The notes under the pieces were generated by a model that saw only the letters and a list, made by a program, of their open reading frames with translations, did not search any database and was not told the origin of the DNA. DNA of 64,000 bases from Linnemannia elongata. Its lineage: Eukaryota; Mortierellomycota; Mortierellomycetes; Mortierellales; Mortierellaceae. Shown piece after piece: positions 1-10,054 of this stretch. How positions within the stretch are numbered: position 1 is the first letter of the stretch; every line of letters starts with the position of its first letter. Location: assembly GCA_036320915.1 (NCBI GenBank), contig JAXBDG010000014.1, positions 186,001 to 250,000 of the forward strand, given 5' to 3'. Position numbers and translations under genes: made by a program.

Positions 1-80
1 ATTTGATCCTTCGATGTCGGTTCTTTCAATCCTTTCTTTGAGATCACGTTTGGAGTTTCTTCATGAGTTGAATGATATCT
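1..80. repeat. Dispersed repeat core, copy 1 (cut by window edge)
   Basis: The window opens inside a repeat whose core TTTGATCCTTCGATGT recurs near 13.26, 14.53 and 16.59 kb. The 5' part (CTTGTGGCAGCCAAGCGTTC in the other copies) lies outside the window. It leads directly into a long CAAGGGACAAC-type tract. Confidence 0.7.
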
Positions 81-114
81 AACTCCAATGGAACAATAAG
101 CGATATCTAGGAAC

Positions 115-1120
115 TTCGTCAAGAGGCCACGCCAAGGCATAAAAATCTAGGGACAAATTGAGGGCATAACAAGGAATGGACAAATTCAAAGAATGCTGTA
201 AAGTCACAAAATCCTAGAAAAAGATCAAATGGTGCTGGAAAAAGGTCAAAGGGTACTGGGAAGAGAAAGGCATGGTGGATAATGAAGGGGAAGTTGGAAA
301 AAAGAAGGGGGTACTGGAAAAGAAATGGCTGCAGGAAAATGACCAAGCAAAAAGCAAAGAACAAGGACTGGAGAGATCAAGGGACAAACACCAATGGAAA
401 TTACCAGAAGCAACTTCAACATCAAGGACCAGCATTATGGGTGAACATCGAGGATCAACAGCATGGAATGGAAAGAGGCAAGGAATAAGGGGAGGGAAAA
501 GTCGAGGGATGGAAATCAAGGGATGGGGAAAATCAAGAGGTTGGAAAATCCAAGGGGTAAAGGACCAGATCAATGATAAACCCGAAAATAATACCAAAGG
601 ACAACACTAAGAGACAGCATCAAGGACAACATCCAGGGATAACGCCAAGCGACATCTTCAATGGTCAGCGCCGGTCGTCAACCTCAAAGGACTACATCAA
701 GGGACAACCAAGGGACAGCGTCAAAGGACAGGACTAAGGCGCGATACTATTGGACAAAATCCAGGGACAACATCAAGGCAAGGCATAAAATCAAGGGACA
801 ACGTCAAGGTATAAAAATCAACGGGCAACGTCAAGGCATGAAAATCAACGGATAACGTCAAACAACATCATCAACGTACAACATCAACAGGGTCAACGCC
901 AAATTCAACGGATGCTAAAAAAAAGATCAAAGGATAGGGGGAAAAGATCAAGGGATGCTTGAAAGACCAAGGGACGCTGGTACAGGCTAATTAGGGAGTC
1001 ACCGGGTCAAGAATGAGAAAGATCAAAGCCACACCGAGAAAGGATGGTGCCGAAAAAGGAGGGGGTGCCGAGAAGATGAGAAAAAGAGGACGCGCCAAAA
1101 GATCAAAGGAATGCTGAGAA
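115..1120. repeat. Degenerate AAGGGACAACATCAA-type tract 1
   Basis: About 1 kb of purine-rich DNA is built from imperfect words such as ATCAAGGGACAACATCAAGG, GTCAAGGCATAAAAATCAAC and GATCAAAGGATG, repeated at irregular spacing. The open frames in it are by-products of the repeated words and show no protein features. Related tracts lie at 11.2-11.5 kb and 16.1-16.55 kb, each in the same accessory block. Confidence 0.75.
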
Positions 1121-1160
1121 GAGGAGTAGTACTGAAAGAGCCAAGTCGCCTTGTCCTTCG

Positions 1161-1170
1161 GTATATAAAT
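1161..1170 (+). promoter_or_regulatory. TATA box of the secreted-protein gene at 1422
   Basis: GTATATAAAT is a strong TATA element on the plus strand, about 60-70 bases before a likely 5'-UTR intron donor (GTAAGC at 1230). It sits just beyond the end of repeat tract 1, so the tract may form part of the upstream promoter. Confidence 0.6.
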
Positions 1171-1229
1171 GACACGTCTTGCTGTCTTTCGTTATTTATT
1201 ATCAGCAGCACTCTCCTCCCACGAACAAG

Positions 1230-1402
1230 GTAAGCAATTCACATGGCCCCTGGAACTGTAAATGATTTTCATTCGTGACTTCAACTATCACATCTCTGAC
1301 AAACGACTCTCTGAACGATGCCCTTCATATGCAGCATTCATCTTGCCCTCCATACCAATAGGCCTTATCCTCTTCTCCAACCAATCTCCACGACACATAC
1401 AG
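1230..1402 (+). other. Candidate 5'-UTR intron
   Basis: The donor AAG|GTAAGC at 1230 and the acceptor ACATACAG ending at 1402 would remove 173 bases between the TATA box and the start codon at 1422. This would also remove the upstream ATG triplets in the interval. It is inferred from splice motifs only. Confidence 0.4.
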
Positions 1403-1421
1403 TCCAAGATATCACTTTGCA

Positions 1422-2012
1422 ATGCGTTTGACATTGGTAGTTCTTGCGTTGGCATTTCTGTTGTGCGTGCACTGTCAGTTGCTATGCGGTGAGCCTGGCG
1501 CACTTGAGGAGTGTTTCGATGCGGACTATCCCGACACAGAGCCCATTCAACCCGTGACGGATACCGACGACGTCCATACGGGTAATACCAGTGCCGAGGA
1601 GTATCCTGGGGAAAGGAAGGATAAAGAACTGCAAGCCAAAGGCATTCGACCCATCTCGTGCTTGACTGCCTGCAAACTCGACGCTTGCTTGAAGCAGGAG
1701 AGCCACAAGAAGGCATACAAGGATTGTCGATTGAATTGTCCTGCATGGAGAAACTGTATGGCGTCCCAGAAATGCTCAACTGCCGAAGCCCTCGACATGA
1801 GTTGCGACAGAAGGGACTGCATCGCCACCGACTTTTGTGGCAACGATTGCGTAGCGGGGAACACTATCGACATATCGAACTTGGCTGACGAAAAGTGCGA
1901 CTGCGTTCGATCGTGCTACGTGGGAGCGGGATATACCCCCAACTATATCACTTGCTATGGTTCCAAAATGTACAAGGATTGCTACGAATTCTTGAAGACG
2001 GGAAAGCTTTGA
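1422..2012 (+). CDS. Small secreted cysteine-rich protein (effector-like)
   Basis: The 196-residue protein starts with a clear signal peptide: hydrophobic residues 3-14, then a short polar stretch with cleavage likely around residues 18-21. An acidic, Ser/Thr-containing linker follows (about residues 32-70). The C-terminal two thirds hold 16 cysteines in C-x3-C, C-x4-C and C-x-C spacings; with C22 and C31 the mature chain would have 18, an even number that suits a disulfide-bonded extracellular fold. No known domain was recognised. It has a good TATA box (1161) and a probable 5'-UTR intron, so it looks expressed. It lies alone next to a repeat tract, the usual setting of fungal small secreted proteins. 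An effector or host/microbe interaction role is only inferred. Confidence 0.75.
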   Translation: MRLTLVVLALAFLLCVHCQLLCGEPGALEECFDADYPDTEPIQPVTDTDDVHTGNTSAEEYPGERKDKELQAKGIRPISCLTACKLDACLKQESHKKAYKDCRLNCPAWRNCMASQKCSTAEALDMSCDRRDCIATDFCGNDCVAGNTIDISNLADEKCDCVRSCYVGAGYTPNYITCYGSKMYKDCYEFLKTGKL

Positions 2013-3454
2013 GCCGTCATCCTTCCTTGTCGCCAGCGACCATTTCTCGAGCGAATATGTCTTTTTTATTTCCACGCTACATTTCCAATACACTACATTT
2101 CCAAAGAAATTACATAAACACAAACTACTTGAAGTCATGCCTGAAGAATTCGAGTGTATCAGAATGAGTAATGGAAACAAACGTGAACTGTATTTGGGTT
2201 CGGATCTGGCATGCGCTTTATGGACTACTTGACCATACGTGAATATTAGAGAGAGAGATCGAGGGTAGAGGATGTGACGATCCGGAAAGGTGTGGTTTTG
2301 ATATGTTTTATTGTATAAAGAGTGTCAGAAGAACTAGTGAAACAGGGGAAAGATGGAGAGTACGTAAGTTGTTGCAGACTGGGCAACAAGAATAAGAGAA
2401 CAGGGAGCCTGTTTATAAGAGTAACTAGGTGGGCTGGGTAAACAAGAAGAGGACGGGACGGGATCTGGGACTGGGTCTGGAATGTGGATGGAATGTGATG
2501 GAATGTGGATGGAATGTGGATGGAGTCAAAAAATGAAGGGAATGTGAATGGTGAGAACAAATACCAGAAGCAAATAGGTAATGAGGAAATAGAGCAATGA
2601 GAAAAAAAGGCAAATACTGTTGCCGGAATAGTTCTAGTCAAGTAGCTCCTTACGAGTACCGGCCTGGACCAAGGGGACACGAAGATAGAAATACAAAGAA
2701 AAAAGAACTCCTCTCGCGTCAAGGTAGTGGCAAGTCTTGTCAGTGGTTGTGGATTTTTCGTCCAGCAGCCCTTAAGCAGCACCTTTCTTACAATACGCGA
2801 ACCAGTGTGTGGGACGGAAAAGTAACCTCCCCCTCCTCTTATCGTGCAGGTTTGCAAGCAGCAACAAAAGTCAACAGAAGCACGATATTAGTATAGGAGC
2901 AACAAGATAGATATCAAGAAAGAACCATTTTTTCCCCTCTCTTCGTGCAGGCTTAACGGGTTCATCAACGTTTTTTTTTCTGCAACAGGCGCTAAAGTAA
3001 TGTGGTTCCTCCAATCCAATGTGCCTCCAGCGTGGTTGATCATTGGAGCCGAGAGAATGTTTTATAGCAGCCAAGGGGTAGTGACGTCGCCTATTGATCC
3101 TTCTAAGTCACCTCTTTTAATCCTACCTTCATCAGAATCCGAGGTCGCGCTGTCGATGCTTTGCCCACTTGACAAAGCTTATTATATTTTTGAAAGATGT
3201 AGATGCAATTTAGTTGCGCATGCGACGACCAGCGCAAGTCGAAGGGGATTTATGTTCACTCAGCGTGGTTCATTGGAACAACTGTGTCTTTTTATTCATT
3301 GAAGTGTAATAGGATGAGTAGAATAGACGACCAGGGGTGTGAGCGAAGAATAAAGAGATTTCTTTGTTGATGCCGAGGAGTGAGAGAAACGAATTGATAT
3401 TGTTGTTGATCGTTTATTAATATAGAAAGCATAGATAAAAGAGGGTCTTTTTTG
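2013..3454. other. Gene-free stretch
   Basis: No convincing gene is seen. A 203-codon minus-strand frame (2246-2857) has no domain, is rich in Ser/Phe/Pro and overlaps a short tandem repeat, so it is not annotated. Confidence 0.5.
2479..2524. repeat. Four-copy 11-bp tandem repeat
   Basis: The unit GGAATGTGGAT is repeated about four times, with one copy 10 bp long. It is a local minisatellite with no assigned role. Confidence 0.8.
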
Positions 3455-3929
3455 TTAAACAACATTGATAAACTCCATCAAACCCTGGAGCACACCGTTT
3501 TCCAGACACACAGGAACAATAGCCGTTACAAACTCTTCGGGGGTTGCAGAGCTTGAAATAACACCAGACAAAATATGTCAATCGGTACTGAATTCAAAGT
3601 AACCTTGCGCATTGGAAGGGAGGATAACTTCCATATAGGCGTTGGATGAATTAGCAGGATCTTGCCAAGGAAACGTTGCTATGGCTATCACGGCTGCCTT
3701 TTGTGCATCGTTGAGAGGTTTACTCCAAGTGGTATTTCTGTAGATAAAAGGAGTTCTCACTGTCATGGGTCCTTAATAGACGGGAGACATCTGTTCGACT
3801 CCACTGCATGAGGTTGAGTAATTGAAAACTTTGAAGTGATATCGATTTTCATCACCGCTGATCAAAGGAGTCTGCTCTGAAACGACGAAGCCTGTTAATG
3901 ACCAACATCAAAATGAGTCGTGCGAGCAT
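3455..3929 (-). pseudogene. Decayed small secreted-protein gene
   Basis: On the minus strand an ATG at 3929 begins a signal-peptide-like run (MLARLILMLVI). One base out of frame, a protein-like sequence follows (TGFVVSEQTPLIS...), interrupted by an in-frame TAA (after SPVY) and a TGA (after FSTD). It then continues in the same frame to a natural stop at 3455. The three segments are coherent: Ser/Thr/Asn-rich with two cysteines (STSCSG, PVCLEN), as in a secreted protein of about 155 residues. A TATA element lies upstream at 4153-4159. One frameshift and two nonsense codons make this a pseudogene unless the assembly is wrong. The family was not recognised. Confidence 0.55.
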
Positions 3930-4152
3930 GACGATGGAAGTGGGAGTGGGATGAGAAGACTACCAAGTGTATAAAAAGAAAGAGAACAAACGGTTGCAAA
4001 ATATAATGTGAGGATCTGACGGTCATAAGAGAGTCTGTGTGAGGATGAGAGCAACAAGAAAGAAAGGGTACGCGGATAGATTGCATTACCCTGGAAGTTA
4101 ACTCTGTTGGGATTAAAGAAGAGATTCGAATTCTACGCCAAAACCGCAGTGC

Positions 4153-4159
4153 TTTTATA
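4153..4159 (-). promoter_or_regulatory. TATA box upstream of the 3.9 kb pseudogene
   Basis: TATAAAA on the minus strand lies about 225 bases before the ATG at 3929, so the promoter has outlived the coding region. Confidence 0.4.
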
Positions 4160-4179
4160 CATGTGCAAGGCCTTCTCAA

Positions 4180-5497
4180 ATGTTGTACTGATGTATCGAG
4201 CTATATCGAGTAAGGACACAAGGTTTCTAGCGCCACGCAAATTTCCTTTCCGAATGAGCGAAAGGTTGAGGGCATGTCTTGTTCAGGGTCATGCCAGACA
4301 TGCAGGTAGTGCAATAGGGCATGCCTGCTTCTTGTCCTGTCAAATGTCAAATGTATAAAAGCAGTCTTGCTCACTTGTTACAAAAGTCGACCTTGGCATT
4401 TATCCGTTTTGTGTTAACAAGCCGTGGGCTGATTCTCAACGCGCGCTTGGCAACAAAACTGGCTCAAATGAGAGAGATGGACAGTACAAGTGGCCATGAT
4501 ATATTGTAAGCGAGCGGCGGAAGACGAGGTATCTTGGTGTTTTGTTTTCGATTCCAGGGTCACTGTCGATACACGCCCCCCACTCTCTTCCTTTCTTCGA
4601 TCGCACACACTCAACCCTCCATTCAACTTGGCAGAGAAGCATAAAAATAAAGTTCACTCGTGACATGCATTTGTTGATACCAAATCGAAGAGGGGTAAAG
4701 AATGAGAGCAACTAATGCTAAGCGCCTCCTTATTTGGGCTACTTCTAGAGCGATCGTGCTTTTTACATTGACATTCTCAAACATGTTGAGGTCTACTCTC
4801 TCTTTCTACATTCGGATTTCTTGGGATCTGGCCTTTGACATATCTGCTGTCCTACTGAAGATCTCACCACCATTCGGCCAACAGTTTTTAATCAAGTTGG
4901 GATAGACGCGAATACAGCACTGATGACACTGCATTTGTACGAGAGTTGATGATTAGCTCTCCCACTCTATCCTTCAGGTTTATAGGGATAATATCTCGAT
5001 GAAATTTTCAGTTGGCGACGCTTGATCGTTTCTTTTATGCTTTTTGATAAGTGATAAAGGCAATGCTGACCAATGACCAACAGCTCGATTGGCTTTTTTC
5101 ACAAACATATACTCAACCCTTTTTATCGTATCAAATCTCGAAACGCAGCCTTCTAATTGTAGCTAGAGAGAGTATAGGACGGTGTCGGTGCGAGAAATCT
5201 GCTGAAAAGATGTAATTTTTTTTTTTGAGGAATCATTGACGTGAGCGTAAAGAATTAAGAGAATTAACACAAAGGATATAGTTTGAACACTTTATAAGAT
5301 AAGGAAAATCAAAGTAATCTTGAGGAGAAAAACCAGTTGGCTTGAGAATGGGATACAAAATACCACTTCTCTACTTTCGACACACCCTGATCCACACCCT
5401 ACTCCATGTGTTGCAATGGACATCAATTTCATTTGCTGAAAGAAATAACGAGGCCAGTGAGCAAAAAAGAGAACAGTAGAATTGTGTCAGACAGGGT
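4180..5497. other. Gene-free stretch
   Basis: Only short frames without domains or coding character are seen here. The region is AT-rich and no RNA gene was recognised. Confidence 0.45.
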
Positions 5498-5556
5498 TTA
5501 GTCTTCTGTCAGATAACCAGGGTTGCACCATCGCTTGGCATTATACAGCATAAAGG

Positions 5557-5859
5557 TTACCTATTCTGAGCGAAAAATTCAAGCGCCTTGGTGCCTACAA
5601 AGCGACGTCCTGCATTGGTGCCGGCAATCCATTCTTCCGCCGGGAACAAATCGAAGAGGCCAACCTTCACAAGCGTAGGAATGGAAAGCTCCAGTTCCTT
5701 TTCGATGTCGCCGCGAGCACCATCGTTGTAGCGGGTGACGTTATGTAACATGGTGGCAACGGTTCCAGTTTGGACTTTTGATCCATCCTTTAGCATTACT
5801 TCTGGGAGTGACTCCCCATCAGCAAGGATCTTCTTGTTAATGTTGGCTAGATCAGACAT
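5557..5859 (-). CDS. Small conserved hypothetical protein, C-terminus apparently frameshifted
   Basis: The 100-residue protein begins MSDLANINKKILADGESLPE, is evenly charged, and has neither a signal peptide nor a membrane segment. It resembles a small family of about 120 residues found in fungi and bacteria (possibly DUF7709); that assignment is from memory and uncertain. The frame stops right after FFAQNR. Two bases on, another frame reads VTFMLYNAKRWCNPGYLTED and stops at 5498. The two segments join smoothly if one base is added in the GG at about 5560, giving a protein of about 120 residues. The alternatives are a real truncation or an assembly error. The start is supported by a TATA box at 5931-5937. 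Confidence 0.7.
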   Translation of the reverse strand: MSDLANINKKILADGESLPEVMLKDGSKVQTGTVATMLHNVTRYNDGARGDIEKELELSIPTLVKVGLFDLFPAEEWIAGTNAGRRFVGTKALEFFAQNR

Positions 5860-5930
5860 GGTGGTGAGGTGATTGTTGAACTTTGAAGAAAGGAATTGTT
5901 GCTGGATCGAAAGCGAAGGGAGTCCTGGTT

Positions 5931-5937
5931 ATTTATA
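5931..5937 (-). promoter_or_regulatory. TATA box of the 5.6 kb gene
   Basis: TATAAAT on the minus strand, about 72 bases before the ATG at 5859. Confidence 0.6.
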
Positions 5938-6586
5938 ATTTCAAGCTATTCTCGCTACTTCGTCCCTGTGTGAATGTATTTCCTTTCTGGGCGCAGCCTA
6001 CGGCAGCAACACTATGTGCTCCATGGGGAAAACCGCCAAACAACTTGCATTAGTGTGTGGCGTATCTGCGCAGCCTATTAGCTTCTAACGCATTACCGTT
6101 AAGGAAAAAAAAAACATTGCCATGCGCAGCGTAAAGTCCGCAGCGAAGTTATCTACTAATGCTCTCATCCTCCTCTTAGACCTTAAACACGATAGCAATG
6201 ATCCTTCAGGGTTACTTCTGGTTGATGGCCATTGCTGATCAGTCTAGTGCAAGCTGCATTCGATGTTTACGTGGTTAATGTACTGTACTGTACATAGGGC
6301 GTTGTGAAAGACAGCTAGGTTGTATAAAACGAGGGCACTCCATTCCTTTTTCTGAGCATCCTCTGGTCGTGGTTAACTAAAAATATAAAGTTAGTAGGAG
6401 CCTGGGAAGGACGCCGGGGTTCCAACAGAGCACTGCCACTTGACTGAAGTGACGCCACACTAGCCATAGGAGTCGTCAAAGCCTTTTTCAGACGGCGCGA
6501 AAAGGGACAGAGTGTATTTCAATACATGCAAAAGGGGAGTACGCATTTTTGTATTCTTTTCGAGTATCCATTTTCACGTACTCAAA

Positions 6587-7075
6587 TTAAATACGCCAAC
6601 CCATTACATCAAGCGAGACGACAGTTTGAACCCTTTTTGCCCGTTTTTTTTTTTTTTTTTTTTTTTTCACACACTTGTCTTCCTTTTCCTTGGAGGAGGA
6701 AGAGGACGACGTGGTTTCTGTGGCCTGAACAGACGACGGTCCCGCGGGAGTACCATCCTGGTCCACAACAGGCAACGAAGGAGACGGAGAATGAGGAGTC
6801 TCATACGAAGAGGCCGAAGGTTGATGGGGTACGGTTTCACGTAAGAGGAGAAAGACGACAAGGGCGTCAACTAAAAGAGAACTAAAAGAAAAAATTGTTG
6901 CACATAGGGTTGCCAGAAACAGGCGAGGCTGCTCCTTTATTAGGAGTGTGGTCTTAATTGTTGTACTTACAGGTTGGTAGTCTCGGGGGTCAAGAGAGAC
7001 GCGACGACCTGTTGCGCGACGAGTGAGAACCCTAAGTTCGAGTTGGATGTTCTCACTGTCGTTGATAGGAGACAT
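6587..7075 (-). CDS. Hypothetical single-pass membrane protein
   Basis: This is a 162-codon minus-strand frame. Residues 1-50 are polar. A strongly hydrophobic stretch (about 52-78, ending VVFLLL) could span a membrane. Next comes a Ser/Pro/Thr-rich segment and a Lys run encoded by a homopolymer of 24 T (6644-6667, plus strand). A GTAAGT after residue 35 could be a donor, but neither TTTTAG acceptor that follows restores the Ser/Pro-rich frame, so an unspliced reading is kept. The ending past the homopolymer is unreliable, because slippage would change the frame. No family was recognised. Confidence 0.35.
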   Translation of the reverse strand: MSPINDSENIQLELRVLTRRATGRRVSLDPRDYQPVSTTIKTTLLIKEQPRLFLATLCATIFSFSSLLVDALVVFLLLRETVPHQPSASSYETPHSPSPSLPVVDQDGTPAGPSSVQATETTSSSSSSKEKEDKCVKKKKKKKKRAKRVQTVVSLDVMGWRI

Positions 7076-7471
7076 GGTGTAGGTGGAGTGAGGGGAAGAG
7101 GTGTGTCCAAGTGGTTGTGAAAGAAGTAGATAGTGGTGTTTGACTCTTCTGAACGAAAAAAAGGGGTTTTATTATTTCTTCTCGTTTGATGATTTCTGCC
7201 ACTGCCAAACGCGCACCTTGTGTTTGGGAAATACGTCGAGGGTCGTAGGTTTGTGCGATCGTATTCGTATTAGAAAGCCTACGCAGTCGACAGTAAATGT
7301 CAATTTCGCAAACGAGCGACCCCTTTCTATAAGGGTACTAGGGCGTTGCTACTTAAATGGTTTTCTTCGTGGGGGGGTTGCATTGTTGTGTTCATTTATT
7401 CCTGGAAGTGTATTGTACAAAGTAAACAATTAACGGTTTGCTGTATCATCGTTCGATTGAGTTGGCGGTGG

Positions 7472-8448
7472 TTAAAGTGCTGCCTTGAAAACTATGTTTC
7501 TAGTGTAATTCCTTTGGCTGCCGTAAAGGGCGTTGTTGGCGTGTTTGAAGGTCGAAGAATTGTTAGAGCGTTAAGGGTAAGGATTTTTAGGTTGTCAAGG
7601 TTTGAACACCTTGATAGTGCAACATAAAGTTGCCCATATGAAAACACAGGTTGGTGTAGATAGAGACCTGTTGTTGTTATTGATTTTCATTGCGCCTTGT
7701 TGATGGTAAGTGCGAAGACAGGTCGGGGATTGGATGTTGCAAGCGTGTGAATTTAATTTGCGTGGTGCCGTCGTCTTTTGAGGAGAGTGGATTTCGAGTG
7801 ATGAGAACGACGTTGAATGATACTGTAATGATCTTGGCTTCTATAATGAATTCGTCGAGTTTTGTTACTTGTACTCGCGTACCATTGCACGTTCCTCTTC
7901 TCATTGAAACATTGCGTAAAAGGATGATTGGCTGACTGGCGTTAGTGTAATATATGTTGTTGGAGGCCATCGCCGTCTAGAGTTCTATAATTTGTCCGCT
8001 AGTGCGAAAAGTGAATACGCCTTAGTGTTAGCAAGAGTGTGGTCCAGACTGCATCGTAGAGGCGAACGCCATTGCTGAGTTGTATTTCTGATTTCACGAC
8101 AGAATGTTTTGCGTCGCAACAGATCCATGATTTTGTCGTAAGGCATGATTTGACGGAGGATGATTTGTCCCCTGTTGTAACATATCGAGAAGACTGGGTT
8201 GGTTTTTGAACCGGCTGAGCGTTCTTGTATCCATACCAAAGCGTAGCAGTGTGGCCTCTCTGTTATTGCCTGGAACTTATGGCGCATCTCTTTCTCGTCA
8301 ACGTCTGGTACGCAAATGAGATCCTGGTGGATGGCCGCCACGCGATTGATACATCGTGAAGCGCGTTGAAGGGACATTGGTGGCTTGCTTTTGTGAAGTG
8401 TGATGTTTTCCCGCAAGTGGCGCAAATTCCCCGGGCTTGGTTGGACAA
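7472..8448 (-). mobile_element. Deletion-derived Helitron (RepHel) remnant
   Basis: Two blocks of a Helitron transposase survive on the minus strand. The block at about 8448-7985 has a Cys/His cluster (CATCGKTSHFTKASHQC) followed by WIQERSAGSKTNPVFSICYN and an MDLLRR motif, which match the N-terminal helitron helicase-like domain. The block at about 7970-7472 matches the end of a Pif1-type helicase: PIILLRNV...CNGTRVQV, then after a frame change VFSYGQLYVALSRC (motif VI), ending NIVFKAAL and a stop at 7472. The Rep nuclease and most helicase motifs between them are missing, with the junction near 7970-7985. Frame breaks show the copy is dead. The element's termini (5' TC, 3' CTRR with hairpin) were not located. 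Confidence 0.75.
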
Positions 8449-8484
8449 CGGGTAAGGTTCAGGTAGGGGAAGGACCTGGGCATA

Positions 8485-9115
8485 CCTGTGTGGATGTCAC
8501 AGTAAAAAAAGAGCTGTATTAATGCCTTGTATATTCTACCAACTTGGCATGGTGTTGCTTTTATTCATGAGCAACTCATTGTGTTCCTCACACTGCTGCC
8601 ACAGACTGTGCTCTCTTTTTCATTATCCCACACCGAGATAAGAATTTGGGGCAGTTCAGGTTTGGTTATTGTGTTGCTCCATATTGTCGTTCACGTCACT
8701 TACTTAAAGGCTCTGGAAAATATTCTCCTTCTTGCATTCCTCATTTGCATCATCATTTCCTTCCTCTCTCGTCATTCCTCTCTTCTTTTCCCTTCTCTTC
8801 CATCATCGCCTCCTTCCCGATACTTATCGTGGCAGAAGATGTATTATCCATGACACTTTTTTTCTGCTAGTCGTTTTTGTTCATTAGTTGTATTCCTTGT
8901 TCTTCCCTTGTTCTTTTTTCCTTTTTGACCTGGCCTCACACATTTAATACCCTGGCTTCCTGTAGCTTATTTATCTCCTTCCTTGCATTCATCCCACAGA
9001 TCTCTATCATTCTTTTGCCCATTCTTGATGCTCTTGTAAAACTCCAAACCGTTCTGGAAGTGATATCAAATTCAACTGATTTCTTATGCTTATTGATCAA
9101 TTGTGGCGTGGCCGA
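8485..9115. other. Gene-free C/T-rich stretch
   Basis: Plus-strand frames here are hydrophobic products of C/T-rich DNA without domains. Nothing else was recognised. Confidence 0.4.
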
Positions 9116-10054
9116 TCAATATTTGGTGTGTCGTCCTCTGTTTCGGACCACCTTCCTCATGCGTCTGGGCAAGTTCTGGCATAGGTCATGCAGGTAGTCC
9201 TCCTGGAGAGTTGCTCAAATATCCTGTACGCGCTCCCAGAGATCTTTCATGCTTCTCGGCGTCAGCTCTTGGGCGAGTTTATGCTTGATAGAGCCCCAGA
9301 CGTGCTAGATGATGTTGAGGTCTGGAGAGTGGGCTAGCCCCTCAAGAACAGTAAACTACTGCTCGGCAAGCCGTTGTTGTACGACGTTTCCTGTATGAAC
9401 CCGAGAGTTGTCTTGCTGAAAGATCGATTCCGCAGGATACATTCCGTGCCAGATGAATGAGTTTAGAACATAATCGTTGAGGATGGTAAGGAAGAATTCC
9501 GAATCCAACAACCCATGGACCCGGAAAGGTCTCCTGGTTCAAAAAGAGTAATGCATCCCCTGATCAGCATTTTTCCTCTTCCACCTTGTAGCGATGTGCG
9601 GACTTGATGAAGCTGCAGACAGTTGTGCTCTTGGTCGCTGTACTTCCTGCTAAAGGAGCCCACGCAGCTGATCATGCCCTCATCAGTGAACATGACTCGC
9701 TTCCAGACAGCCACTCTTCAGTCTATGTGTGCCCGGACAAATGCAAGCCGATCCCACACATGGATTGGGTTGGTGATCAGGCCTCCTTTGTTGGACGCGT
9801 GCCCGGATTCTTTCGCCTCGCAGATTCCGTCGGATCGTCTCGACATGCATCTGCACGCCTCCCGTTTCCTGAATGAAGCGTTGGCCGTCGTAGATGTTTT
9901 TAGTCGGCCTGTGTTGAATTGACGAAAAAGCGCTTCCTTTGTCCTCGGGGGAGATCTTGTTAAGTGGAATTATTTTTGGAGGAGGAATACTCCTCTTGTT
10001 CCTGTTTCTGATGTTAATTGTAGATCCGAGCGAGATCCTCTCTGAGTTGACCAC
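9116..10054 (-). pseudogene. Dead Tc1-like (DD34E) transposase
   Basis: Read on the minus strand across several frames. Near 9720-9750: LAFVRAHID, a stop in place of the usual Trp, then VWKRVMFTDEG (first catalytic Asp). Near 9420: FQQDNSRVHTG (second Asp). Then HSPDLNII, a TAG, and HVWGSIKHKL, where the codon expected to encode the third acidic residue is itself the TAG. The gap between the second Asp and that codon is 34 residues, the Tc1 spacing. Further stops and frameshifts occur upstream and downstream. The N-terminal HTH part is barely readable (9750-10054). Terminal inverted repeats were not identified. Confidence 0.8.

Noticed and set aside
2246..2857. 203-codon minus-strand open frame
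   Set aside because: No ATG context, domain or signal peptide; composition is that of T/C-rich DNA and it overlaps an 11-bp tandem repeat.
7140..7627. Two overlapping plus-strand frames
   Set aside because: They run antisense to the Helitron helicase remnant and show no protein features.
9604..9922. Plus-strand frames over the Tc1-like element
   Set aside because: The minus strand carries recognisable transposase motifs; these are shadows.
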